Below, piece after piece: positions 38,234 to 46,177 of a DNA stretch of 64,000 bases. How positions within the stretch are numbered: position 1 is the first letter of the stretch; every line of letters begins with the position of its first letter. The position numbers and the translations under genes were made by a program. The stretch lies in the NCBI RefSeq assembly GCF_029223525.1, contig NZ_JARHTQ010000037.1:1-64000 (forward strand), given 5' to 3'. The DNA is from Streptantibioticus ferralitis. Lineage in GTDB: Bacteria > Actinomycetota > Actinomycetes > Streptomycetales > Streptomycetaceae. Below the pieces are notes generated by a model that saw only the letters and a list, made by a program, of their open reading frames with translations, made no database searches and had not been told where the DNA came from.

Positions 38234-38881
38234 ATGACAGGACAAGTTCGCACCGTCGACGGCCGAGTTGCAGGGCGCCGCGGGCAGGCGACGCGGCAGA
38301 AGCTGCTCGAATGCCTCAGCGAGATGCTCAGCACTTCGCCGTACCGGGACGTCAAGGTCATCGACGTCGCCCGGATGGCGGGTACCTCCCCCGCAACGTT
38401 TTACCAGTACTTCCCCGATGTCGAGGGCGCTGTCCTCGAACTCGCCGAGGAGATGGCCAAGGAAGGAGCGACCCTCACCGATCTGGTCGCGGGGCGCACC
38501 TGGGTGGGCAAGCCCGCCTGGGCCGCCGCCGAGGACCTCGTCGACGGGTTCCTTTCCTTCTGGCGTAAGAACGACGCGATTTTGCGCGTCGTCGACCTTG
38601 GCGCGGCGGAAGGGGATAAACGGTTCTACAAGATCCGTATGAAGATCCTCAACGCCGTCACCAACTCTCTGACCGACTCCATCAAGGAGCTCCAGGACAA
38701 GGGCCGGGTCGACAAGTCGGTCAATCCGGCGGCAGTCGCCGGTTCGCTGGTCGCGATGCTCGCCGCGGTCGCCGCGCACCAGAAGGGCTTCCAGTCCTGG
38801 GGCGTCAAGCAGGCCGAGCTCAAGCCCAACCTGGCGCTCCTTGTGCACCTGGGTGTGACCGGTAAGAAGCCGACCAAGTAG
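38234..38881 (+). CDS. TetR-family regulator, proposed master repressor of the island
   Basis: A 215-residue TetR protein. The helix-turn-helix is at residues about 22-68, with VIDVARMAGTSPATFYQYFPDVEGAV as the recognition region. The C-terminal domain is the ligand/dimer part. It is co-transcribed with the SDR (4-base gap) from operator box 6, so it is likely autoregulated. As the only TetR gene in this window, it is the natural candidate to bind the 13 TCTGACGNNCCGTCAGA palindromes. Its ligand is presumably a pathway CoA ester. It does not resemble KstR or KstR2 in the N-terminal part I can recall. Confidence 0.88.
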   Translation: MTGQVRTVDGRVAGRRGQATRQKLLECLSEMLSTSPYRDVKVIDVARMAGTSPATFYQYFPDVEGAVLELAEEMAKEGATLTDLVAGRTWVGKPAWAAAEDLVDGFLSFWRKNDAILRVVDLGAAEGDKRFYKIRMKILNAVTNSLTDSIKELQDKGRVDKSVNPAAVAGSLVAMLAAVAAHQKGFQSWGVKQAELKPNLALLVHLGVTGKKPTK

Positions 38882-39060
38882 CAGCTCCAGCACCATTCGG
38901 CGGTCGGCTCACCGCCGCGTCGCCAGTTCGTCCTGCCATGTCCTGCCAGACATTCACGCGGGCGTCGGCCGGCCCTCGGGGGAGGTAGCCGGTCCGGCGC
39001 CCGCGTCGGCATGTGGACGTACTCGCTGGCCGCTCCGTCGCAGCTGCCGTTGGCAACCGA

Positions 39061-39555
39061 TCAGTCGCGCGGGGTGAGCCGGAACAGCCTGATCTCACGC
39101 TCCACCCGCGCCGCGTACGACGCGTACGGTGGCCAGAAGCGCACCACGGCCTCCCAGACCTGCGCGCGCTCCGCCCCTTCGAGGAGTGCGGCCGTGACCG
39201 GGATGTCACGGCCCTTCCAGTTGATACGGGCCTGGGGATTCCTGATCAGATTGCCGGTCCAGGCAGGGTGACCTGGACGCCCGAAATTGCTGCCCACCAG
39301 CACATATGTGCCGTCCTCGGCCCGCATACAGGCCAACGGGGTGTGCCGGGGCTGCCCACTGCGCGCTCCCGTTGACGTCAGGACCGCACTGGTCAGCATG
39401 CGGGCACCCAGCAGCACCTTTCCGCCCGTCAACCGGTAGAGAAGTCTGTCCAGCGCAGGGATGACATGCGGCGCGACCTTCGCGAAGGCCCGGCTGGACG
39501 AGAACGTCTGGATGACCGGTCGGATACGGCCCAGCGGCCCGCCCCGCGCCATCAC
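39061..39555 (-). CDS. Ddn-like deazaflavin-dependent nitroreductase family protein
   Basis: A 164-residue protein of the F420H2-dependent quinone/nitro-reductase (Ddn) family. Family blocks are LTGGKVLLGARMLTSAVLTSTGARSGQPRHTPL (split, about residues 43-75), then VLVGSNFGRPGHPAWTGNLIRNPQARINWKG with the typical NLIRNP signature. The start could be GTG 39555 or ATG 39552; either overlaps the upstream dehydrogenase stop. It is the second gene after the acyl-CoA dehydrogenase controlled by box 7, and adds another predicted F420 user to the regulon. Confidence 0.88.
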   Translation of the reverse strand: MMARGGPLGRIRPVIQTFSSSRAFAKVAPHVIPALDRLLYRLTGGKVLLGARMLTSAVLTSTGARSGQPRHTPLACMRAEDGTYVLVGSNFGRPGHPAWTGNLIRNPQARINWKGRDIPVTAALLEGAERAQVWEAVVRFWPPYASYAARVEREIRLFRLTPRD

Positions 39556-40796
39556 GCGACCGCCCCTTCGAGCACACCGGCATCGAACAGTCCGGCCCGC
39601 TGTGCGGCGTGCGCCCTCAGCCGATGCACGGGGCCGAAGATCAACTCATCGGCGGCGGCCCGCTTGAAGTACAGATGCGCGTGGTGTTCCCAGGTGAACC
39701 CGACCCCGCCGTGCAGTTGGATGGACTCCCCGGCCACATGGTTCAGCGCCTCCAGCGCCTGCGCGAGCGCGAGCGGTCCGGCGACCCCGATACCGTCTTC
39801 CCCGCCGCTCTCCCCCGGGGCACCGCCGCCCGCCGCCCAGGCGGCGTAATACGCGGCCGAGCGTGCCGCCTGCACCCGCACATAGCCGTCGGCGAGGCGG
39901 TGTTTGACCGCCTGAAACGATCCAACAGGCCGTCCGAACTGCTCCCTGACCCGCACGTACTCCACCGTGCTGGACAGTGCGAAGTCCGCCGCTCCCACCG
40001 CCTGGGCAGCCAGCACCGCCGCCGCCAGGCCGCCCGTACGCAGCAGTGCCGCCGTCAGCTCGTCCGGCGTCGGCCCGGCGTCACCGCCAAGGGGTACGGC
40101 GGCCACATCACGCAGTTCGACACGGGCCTGCGGGCGGGTCTCGTCCAGCGAGGTCAGACGGGTGCGGGTGAGTCCGGACGCCCCGAGCCCGGTCGGTTCC
40201 ACCACGAACAGGAGGGTCCGGCTGCGTACGTAACCGCCGGTGTGCGCGGCGACCAGCAGCAGCCCGGCACTGTGCCCGTCCAGCACCTGGTCGGCTTGCC
40301 CATGGAGCCGCCAGCCGTCCTCAGCCTGCCGGGCCTGTATACCGCCCGCCCGGCCGCCACCGGACCAGGCGCCGTCGTTCCGCCCGGTCAGCGCGAGGAC
40401 GGTACCCACCGGCTCCGACACGGCCAGCGCCGCCGTCAGCTCGCCAGCGGCGATGCGCGGCAGATATCCGGCCCGCTGCCGCTCGCTCCCCAGCTCGGCG
40501 ATGAGCGGTGCGACGAGTACGCAACTGGCCAGCAGCGGCGCGGGCAGCAGGGCCCGGCCGGTCTCCTCGCCGGCGAGCGCCAGCTCGGTGGGGCCGCAGC
40601 CGACGCCCCCGTAGCGCGGCGGGAGGGCCAAGCCCGGCAGCCCGAGCCGGGTGGCGAGTTGCCGCCACAGACCCTCGTCGTATCCGGCGGGAGTGCGGCA
40701 CGCCGCCTTCACGTCGTCCGGACCACAGCGCTTGTGCAGCAGTTCGCGCAGGGTGCGCCGGATCTCGTCCTGTTCCTCGGTGAACGCGGCATCCAT
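39552..40796 (-). CDS. Acyl-CoA dehydrogenase
   Basis: A 414-residue FadE-type enzyme. It has FTEEQDEIRRTLRELLHKRCG at the start, VREQFGRPVGSFQAVKHRLAD near residue 310 and SIQLHGGVGFTWEHHAHLYFKRA near residue 370. The mid-domain is less canonical than the 30397-31620 protein. It stands alone rather than in a dehydrogenase pair and is followed by the Ddn-like gene. The ATG at 40796 has GGAAGGA upstream. Operator box 7 lies 35 bases before it. An in-frame extension toward 40892 would cross the operator and is rejected. Confidence 0.88.
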   Translation of the reverse strand: MDAAFTEEQDEIRRTLRELLHKRCGPDDVKAACRTPAGYDEGLWRQLATRLGLPGLALPPRYGGVGCGPTELALAGEETGRALLPAPLLASCVLVAPLIAELGSERQRAGYLPRIAAGELTAALAVSEPVGTVLALTGRNDGAWSGGGRAGGIQARQAEDGWRLHGQADQVLDGHSAGLLLVAAHTGGYVRSRTLLFVVEPTGLGASGLTRTRLTSLDETRPQARVELRDVAAVPLGGDAGPTPDELTAALLRTGGLAAAVLAAQAVGAADFALSSTVEYVRVREQFGRPVGSFQAVKHRLADGYVRVQAARSAAYYAAWAAGGGAPGESGGEDGIGVAGPLALAQALEALNHVAGESIQLHGGVGFTWEHHAHLYFKRAAADELIFGPVHRLRAHAAQRAGLFDAGVLEGAVA

Positions 40797-40831
40797 CTGC
40801 GGGTCCTTCCAGGCATGCCACCAGCCCACTA

Positions 40832-40848
40832 TCTGACGCCTCGTCATA
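40832..40848. promoter_or_regulatory. Operator box 7, TCTGACGCCTCGTCATA
   Basis: One of two boxes in this divergent region, placed next to the acyl-CoA dehydrogenase (start 40796). The right arm has one mismatch. Confidence 0.6.
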
Positions 40849-40908
40849 TTAGGCAGTCGAGTGACTCGGGCACAGAGGCGCGCGACGGCCACATTGCGCC
40901 GCGCAGAA

Positions 40909-40925
40909 TCTGATGTACCGTCAGT
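40909..40925. promoter_or_regulatory. Operator box 8, TCTGATGTACCGTCAGT
   Basis: The second box in this region, ending 3 bases before the ATG of the thiolase-family gene at 40929. One mismatch in the left arm. Confidence 0.63.
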
Positions 40926-40928
40926 CCA

Positions 40929-42119
40929 ATGTCGAACGCGTCACCGGCGATACCCCGAAACCGACGCAAGGTCGCCATCGTCGGCGTGGCCCTGGCCGAC
41001 TGCGGTCGCGTTGACGAGGCCACCCCGTACACCCTGCACGCACAGGCCGCCCGTCGCGCTCTGGCGGACTGCGGACTCGACCGGTCGGTCATCGACGGCT
41101 TCGGATCGGCGGGACTGGGCGCTTTGGCGCCCATCGAGGTCGCCGAGTACCTGGGGCTGCGCCCAACCTGGGTCGATTCCACCGCCGTTGGCGGTTCGAC
41201 CTGGGAGGTGATGGCCACGCACGCCTCCGACGCCATCGCCGCCGGGCACGCCAATGCCGTACTGCTGGTCTACGGCTCCACCGCCCGCGCGGATCTCAAG
41301 GCCAGACGCCGTACCGCCAATCTCTCCTTCGGCGCCCGCGGCCCCCTGCAGTTCGAAGTGCCCTACGGACATACGCTGATCGCCAAGTACGCGATGGCCG
41401 CCCGCCGCCACATGCACGAGTACGGCACGACACTGGAACAGCTCGCCGAAGTGGCCGTCCAGGCACGGGCGAACGCCAGCCGGAACTCCGACGCGATGTA
41501 CCGGACGCCGATCACCGTCGACGAGGTGCTGTCCGGCCCGGTGATCGCCGACCCGTTCACCAAGCTGCACTGCTGCATCCGCTCCGACGGCGGCTGCGCG
41601 GTGCTGCTCGCCGCCGAGGAGTACGTACCCGACACAGCGAGGACCCCGGTCTGGATCCTCGGCACCGGCGAGTGCGCATCGCACACCACGATGTCGGAGT
41701 GGGACGACTTCACCGTCTCACCCGCTGCGGTCTCCGGGCGGCTCGCCTTCGGGCGGGCCGGGATCCGCCCGTCGGAGGTCGACGTCGCGCAGATCTACGA
41801 CGCGTTCACGTACATGACATTGGTGACGCTGGAGGACCTGGGCTTCTGCGGCAAGGGAGAGGGGGGCGCGTTCGTCGCGAAGGGACGGTTGCAGACCGAC
41901 GGCGAACTCCCGGTCAACACCGACGGCGGTGGGCTGTCCGCCTGCCACCCCGGTATGCGGGGACTGTTCCTTCTGGTGGAAGCCGTACGGCAGTTGAGGG
42001 GTGAGGCGGGCGCTCACCAGGTACGCAAGGGGGATGGGCGGCTGCCGCGACTGGCCGTCGCCTCCGGAACCGGCGGCTGGTTCTGCTCTTCGGGCACGAT
42101 CGTCCTGGGGCGTGACTGA
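40929..42119 (+). CDS. Lipid-transfer protein/thiolase-family enzyme (second Ltp)
   Basis: A 396-residue SCP2-thiolase-like protein, paralogous to the one at 24223-25371. Shared blocks are KVAIVGVALADCG at the start, GGCAVLLAAEEY near residue 218, DVAQIYDAFTYMTLVTLEDLGFC near residue 282 and NTDGGGLSACHPGM near residue 330. It is probably a second retro-aldolase, with its DUF35 partner at 42771-43217 on the opposite strand. Box 8 ends 3 bases before the ATG, implying leaderless mRNA or a misplaced start; no later start fits the family better. Confidence 0.86.
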   Translation: MSNASPAIPRNRRKVAIVGVALADCGRVDEATPYTLHAQAARRALADCGLDRSVIDGFGSAGLGALAPIEVAEYLGLRPTWVDSTAVGGSTWEVMATHASDAIAAGHANAVLLVYGSTARADLKARRRTANLSFGARGPLQFEVPYGHTLIAKYAMAARRHMHEYGTTLEQLAEVAVQARANASRNSDAMYRTPITVDEVLSGPVIADPFTKLHCCIRSDGGCAVLLAAEEYVPDTARTPVWILGTGECASHTTMSEWDDFTVSPAAVSGRLAFGRAGIRPSEVDVAQIYDAFTYMTLVTLEDLGFCGKGEGGAFVAKGRLQTDGELPVNTDGGGLSACHPGMRGLFLLVEAVRQLRGEAGAHQVRKGDGRLPRLAVASGTGGWFCSSGTIVLGRD

Positions 42120-42202
42120 CATACCCGGCGCCGGGTGCGCTGACCTCGCCGTTCAGCCGACCTTGATCCTCCATCCGCTGCCGCCCCAGCTGGTTTCGGC
42201 CT

Positions 42203-42766
42203 TCAGGGAGCGGACGGGGCCTCGGGTGCCGGATCGATGACGAGTCGGGCGTGCAGATGCAGATCACGGGGAACGCCGTCCAGATCGATCCGCGCCCCAC
42301 GCAGCAATCCCTCGTAGGCATACGCGCACCGGCGGGCTACCGCACAGGACGCCTCATTGTCGAGATCGTGTCCCAACTCCATCCGGTGCAGACCCAGATC
42401 GCGGAACGCCCAACGGGTGAGCGTCTCCAGAGCCCGCGACGCTATGCGTCGCCCGCGGTTCTCCCTGATCACCCAATAACCGACCCGCCCGTTGCGCATC
42501 CGCGGATCGGACAGCTGCACAGCGACATGGCCACGGACCTCGCCGTCCTCGGCCACGGCGAACGAGAGCATGTCGCCGCGCAGCCAACCCTGCCTGCGGC
42601 TGCGGATGAACCTCAGGGCGCCCTCCTCGTCCTCGATGCGCACCGACGGCGTGTTCCACCGGTTGAAGTCCGGATCCGACAACCCACGTAGAGCGGCCTT
42701 CACATCGGCTTCCTCCCAGGGGCGCAACGTCAGTCCGTAGGCCTCAAGTTCGACAGGTCGCAGCAT
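42203..42766 (-). CDS. GNAT-family N-acetyltransferase
   Basis: A 187-residue acetyltransferase of the RimJ/RimL type: YGLTLRPWEEADVKAALRGL at the start, DPDFNRWNTPSV, and the acetyl-CoA-binding block VGYWVIRENRGRRIASRALETLTRWAF near residue 110. It probably acetylates a small molecule or protein N-terminus. It follows the DUF35 gene by 4 bases, suggesting co-transcription, but a role in the catabolic pathway is not obvious. The ribosome-binding site is weak; the ATG at 42766 is chosen on family alignment. Confidence 0.85.
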   Translation of the reverse strand: MLRPVELEAYGLTLRPWEEADVKAALRGLSDPDFNRWNTPSVRIEDEEGALRFIRSRRQGWLRGDMLSFAVAEDGEVRGHVAVQLSDPRMRNGRVGYWVIRENRGRRIASRALETLTRWAFRDLGLHRMELGHDLDNEASCAVARRCAYAYEGLLRGARIDLDGVPRDLHLHARLVIDPAPEAPSAP

Positions 42767-42770
42767 GCAC

Positions 42771-43217
42771 TCATTCAACACCTGTACCGGCCACGCGGAA
42801 TACGGGGACCGCGTGCCCCGCGCCACCAGCGGGCATGCCGGTATCGGTTCCAGTACGGAAGGCCACCCGCAGGTCGACGCCGATCCACAGTTCGGACTCC
42901 GCACAGTCGACGATCTCCGTCATCATGCGCGGCCCCTCGGCCAGATCCACCACGGCGGCGGTGTACGGTACCCGGTCACCGAAGGGCGGAAGATCGTTGA
43001 GATGGACCACCGACCAGGTGTAGAGCGTGGCCCGGCCGCACGCCCGCTCCCAGTCGACCGCGTCACTCCAGCAGCGCGGGCAGAACTCACGTGGATAGTG
43101 ATGCGCGACGCCGCAGTCCCGGCACCGGCGGATCAGCAGCCGGCCTTCGGCCGCCGCGTCCCAGTAGGGCCGGGTGAAGGCATCGATCTCGGGAAGGTCG
43201 TACCGTCCTGTCGGCAT
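42771..43217 (-). CDS. Zn-ribbon/OB-fold DUF35 protein (second)
   Basis: A 148-residue partner protein for the Ltp-like enzyme. The zinc ribbon is CRDCGVAHHYPREFCPRC near residues 32-49 (CxxC...CxxC), followed by an OB-fold with YTAAVVDLAEGPRMMTEIVD. It probably completes a second thiolase/DUF35 aldolase, even though the two genes are convergent. It is the middle gene of a DoxX-DUF35-GNAT operon under box 9. The ATG at 43217 has AAAGGG upstream. Confidence 0.86.
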   Translation of the reverse strand: MPTGRYDLPEIDAFTRPYWDAAAEGRLLIRRCRDCGVAHHYPREFCPRCWSDAVDWERACGRATLYTWSVVHLNDLPPFGDRVPYTAAVVDLAEGPRMMTEIVDCAESELWIGVDLRVAFRTGTDTGMPAGGAGHAVPVFRVAGTGVE

Positions 43218-43246
43218 TGGCTGCCCTTTCTGCCGCGATCCCGCTG

Positions 43247-43696
43247 TCAGAAGAGTCCGAATGCCGCGTCCAACGACCAGTGCTGCCAGCACATGGCGAA
43301 CAGCCCCACCATTGATACCAGCGCCATCATCGAGTTCTGCCCCTGCTCGGCCCAGTCGTGGATCATCAGCACCAGATAGATGAGGTTCAGTGCCAGCCCG
43401 CCCACGAGGGCAATCGGTGTGAGCAGGCCGAAGGTCAGCCCCAGCCCGAGGGCGAGTTCGGCATAGACCACGACGTAGGCGATCATCTTGGGGCGCGGAG
43501 CGACGGCGGCGGTGAAGCCACTTCGCACCAAGGCCCAGCGGTGCTTCCCGGCGATGTCCGCCGCCCATGCGATGCCCGTGCCGCGTTCGAACCAGGCCTT
43601 CTTGTCCTTGTGCCGCCAGCTCTCCAACCACCACAGGCCCAGGCCTATGCGTAGCACGGCAAGCCAATCGCCACCACTCAGCCAGATCGTGTGCAC
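43247..43696 (-). CDS. DoxX-like membrane protein
   Basis: A 149-residue integral membrane protein with hydrophobic segments near residues 10-25, 70-88, 90-112 and 120-140, the four-helix DoxX layout (LAVLRIGLGLWWLESW, VVVYAELALGLGLTFGLLTP). DoxX relatives serve in quinone or thiol-linked electron transfer or as uncharacterised membrane partners. It is first in an operon with the second DUF35 and the GNAT gene. The GTG at 43696 has GGAGGAG upstream. Operator box 9 lies 21 bases before it. Confidence 0.8.
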   Translation of the reverse strand: MHTIWLSGGDWLAVLRIGLGLWWLESWRHKDKKAWFERGTGIAWAADIAGKHRWALVRSGFTAAVAPRPKMIAYVVVYAELALGLGLTFGLLTPIALVGGLALNLIYLVLMIHDWAEQGQNSMMALVSMVGLFAMCWQHWSLDAAFGLF

Positions 43697-43717
43697 CCCG
43701 GAACTCCTCCCTCTGCG

Positions 43718-43734
43718 CCTGATGTTCCATCAGC
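43718..43734. promoter_or_regulatory. Operator box 9, CCTGATGTTCCATCAGC (variant)
   Basis: A variant box: both arms carry the same change (CTGATG/CATCAG), so the palindrome stays perfect. It is upstream of the DoxX operon. Confidence 0.55.
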
Positions 43735-43845
43735 TCAGCGTCGCCCATCCCGGCCGACCACGAGGGCTCCGGTCAGCCCGGCAAGCATGGGGCCTCTGGA
43801 ACCTTTCCCTGCCGACCAGTTCCTGCCGCTGGATCAATTCAGTAA

Positions 43846-43862
43846 TCTGACTATGCGTCAGT
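43846..43862. promoter_or_regulatory. Operator box 10, TCTGACTATGCGTCAGT
   Basis: Lies 34 bases upstream of the ADP-forming acyl-CoA synthetase start at 43897. Arms are intact apart from the outermost base. Confidence 0.65.
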
Positions 43863-43896
43863 TCAGTCGATTGTGCACCAGGAGCGGGCGGGACCC

Positions 43897-46110
43897 ATGC
43901 TTGGATCGACACACGGCAGCCTCAGCACCGACCCCCGTGCGGCGCGGGCCGTGGCCTGCGGCGAGCGTCCTGGACCCGCCGTGCACGGCGCGGCGGACCT
44001 CGACGTCAGCGGAAGACCGCTGTACGCCCCCGTGCCGGACCTTGACCGGTTCTTCCACCCGGACACGGTGGCTGTCATCGGAGCCTCGGACAGCACCGGC
44101 AAGCCGAATACGGGCATCACCCGCCAGCTCATGGCCTGGGCCGACCGCGTCGGCGCCCGGCTCTTCCCCGTGAACCCGGGACGCGAGGTGGTCTTCGACC
44201 TCCCATGCCACGCGTCCATCGCAGCACTGCCGCAACCGGTGGATCTCGCCGTCCTGCTGGTCTCGGACCCGCTTCCGTTAATCGAGGAACTAGGCGAAGC
44301 CAAGGTGAAGTTCGCCGTCGCGTTCGCCTCCGGGTTCGCCGAGACCGGTGCCGCGGGCGCTGCTGCCCAGCAGCGGCTGGCCGAGGCCGTAACCCGCTCG
44401 GGGCTACGACTACTCGGGCCGAACACCAACCTCAACGCCTTCGAGCGGATCCGCGACGACCTGGAAGGCCCGGCCATCGCGCTGATCACCCAGTCAGGCC
44501 ACCAGGGGCGCCCGGTCTTCACCCTCCAGGAACTCGGTATCCGACTGAGCCACTGGGCACCCACCGGCAACGAAGCTGATCTGGAATCCGCGGACTTCAT
44601 CTCGTATTTCGCCGAACAGCCCGAGGTCGGGGCGATCGCCGTATATGTGGAAGGGCTCAAGGACGGTCGGTCGTTCATGCTCGCCGCCGACCGAGCGGCC
44701 CGAAACAAGGTTCCGATCGTCGCGATCAAAGTCGGCAGGACCGAAACCGGCGCCCGCACGGCCGCTTCGCACACCGGGAAGCTCACCGGTTCCGACGCCG
44801 TCACCGACGCCGCCTTCAAACAGTTCGGCGTCATCCGCGTCAACGGTCTGGACGAACTCCAGGACACCGCCCATCTGTTGGCCCGCGCCAAGCCGCCGGG
44901 CGCCGAGGGTGTCGTCGTCTATTCCATCTCCGGCGGCACCGGCGCACACTTCTCCGACCTGGCCAGCGCGGCAGGCCTGCCGCTTCCCATACTGTCCGAG
45001 CAGAAGCAGACCGAGCTGCACCAGTGGATACCCGAGTACCTCAACGTGGCCAATCCGGTGGACAACGGCGGCCATCCCGTCGGCGACTGGCGCGGGCGCA
45101 AGATCATCGATGCGATCCTGGCCGACCCGTCCGTGGGCGTGCTCATCTGCCCGATCACCGGACCGTTCCCGCCCATGAGCGACAAGCTCGCGCAGGACCT
45201 GGTGGACGCGGCCGAAGGCACGGACAAGCTGGTGTGCGTGGTGTGGGGTTCGCCGGTGGGGACCGAAGCGGCCTATCGCGGTACCCTCCTCGGCTCCTCC
45301 AAGGTCGCCACGTTCCGCACCTTCGGCAACTGTGTCGGAGCGGTCAAGGCCTACCTCGACCACCACCGCTTCGTCTCCGACTACCGGTCTCCGTTCACGG
45401 ACGCACCGCGCACGCTCTCCCCATCCGCCCGCAAGGCCGGCGCACTGCTGTGCGAGGGACAGCAGTTGAGCGAGCACGCGGCCAAGCAGTTGCTGCGGGC
45501 GTACGGAATCCGGGTGCCGCGCGAGCAGTTGGTGAACAGCGCCGCCGGAGCGGTTCGCGCCGCGGGGTTGGTGGGCTACCCGATCGTGATGAAGGCCTCC
45601 GGCGCCCAGCTGGCGCACAAGACCGAACTCGGGCTGGTCCAGGTGGGATTGACCTCGGCCAGCCAGGTACGTGATGCCTATCGGGAGCTGACCGACATCG
45701 CCCGCTTCGCAGATATCGCTCTGGATGGCGTACTGGTCTGTCAGATGGTCGAACAGGGCGTGGAAATGGTCGTCGGCGTCAATCGCGACCCGCTGTTCGG
45801 GCCCACCGTGACCGTGGGGCTCGGCGGCGTCCTCGTCGAAGTGCTGCGGGACACAGTGGTCCGGGTGCCCCCGTTCGGTGCGGAGGAAGCCCACGCGATG
45901 CTTCGTGAGCTGCGCGGACACGCCCTGCTCAACGGCGTACGCGGCCGACCCCCCGCCGATACCGACGCGCTGGTGGATGTCGTCCTGCGCGTGGAACGCG
46001 TGGCGATGGAACTCGACGACGGCCTCGCCGAACTGGATATCAACCCGTTGATGGTGCTGCCGCGCGGCCAGGGCGCGGTGGCGCTTGACGCGCTCGCGGT
46101 GTGCCGGTGA
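43897..46110 (+). CDS. ADP-forming acyl-CoA synthetase (acetate-CoA ligase family)
   Basis: A 737-residue NDP-forming acyl-CoA synthetase. N-terminal CoA-binding domain with DTVAVIGASDSTGKPNTGI near residue 48, the phosphohistidine block ASHTGKLTGSD near residue 295, and a C-terminal ATP-grasp domain (YPIVMKASGAQLAHKTELGLVQVGL, DINPLMVLP). It can activate an acid, or run in reverse to make ATP from a CoA ester, at the pathway's end or entry. It contains an in-frame TTA leucine codon at 44278-44280, the only one I found in this window, so translation should need the bldA tRNA. The ATG at 43897 has AGGAGCGGG upstream. Confidence 0.9.
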   Translation: MLGSTHGSLSTDPRAARAVACGERPGPAVHGAADLDVSGRPLYAPVPDLDRFFHPDTVAVIGASDSTGKPNTGITRQLMAWADRVGARLFPVNPGREVVFDLPCHASIAALPQPVDLAVLLVSDPLPLIEELGEAKVKFAVAFASGFAETGAAGAAAQQRLAEAVTRSGLRLLGPNTNLNAFERIRDDLEGPAIALITQSGHQGRPVFTLQELGIRLSHWAPTGNEADLESADFISYFAEQPEVGAIAVYVEGLKDGRSFMLAADRAARNKVPIVAIKVGRTETGARTAASHTGKLTGSDAVTDAAFKQFGVIRVNGLDELQDTAHLLARAKPPGAEGVVVYSISGGTGAHFSDLASAAGLPLPILSEQKQTELHQWIPEYLNVANPVDNGGHPVGDWRGRKIIDAILADPSVGVLICPITGPFPPMSDKLAQDLVDAAEGTDKLVCVVWGSPVGTEAAYRGTLLGSSKVATFRTFGNCVGAVKAYLDHHRFVSDYRSPFTDAPRTLSPSARKAGALLCEGQQLSEHAAKQLLRAYGIRVPREQLVNSAAGAVRAAGLVGYPIVMKASGAQLAHKTELGLVQVGLTSASQVRDAYRELTDIARFADIALDGVLVCQMVEQGVEMVVGVNRDPLFGPTVTVGLGGVLVEVLRDTVVRVPPFGAEEAHAMLRELRGHALLNGVRGRPPADTDALVDVVLRVERVAMELDDGLAELDINPLMVLPRGQGAVALDALAVCR

Positions 46111-46177
46111 GCCGCGTCCCGCGCCCGGCCGATACGGCGTGGGCGGCCGAGCCTTCCGACTGCTGCCAAGGACGTTC

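Noticed and set aside
42124..42137. ACCCGGCGCCGGGT palindrome after the second thiolase
   Set aside because: It is a short, loop-free GC palindrome expected by chance at this base composition; too weak to call a terminator.
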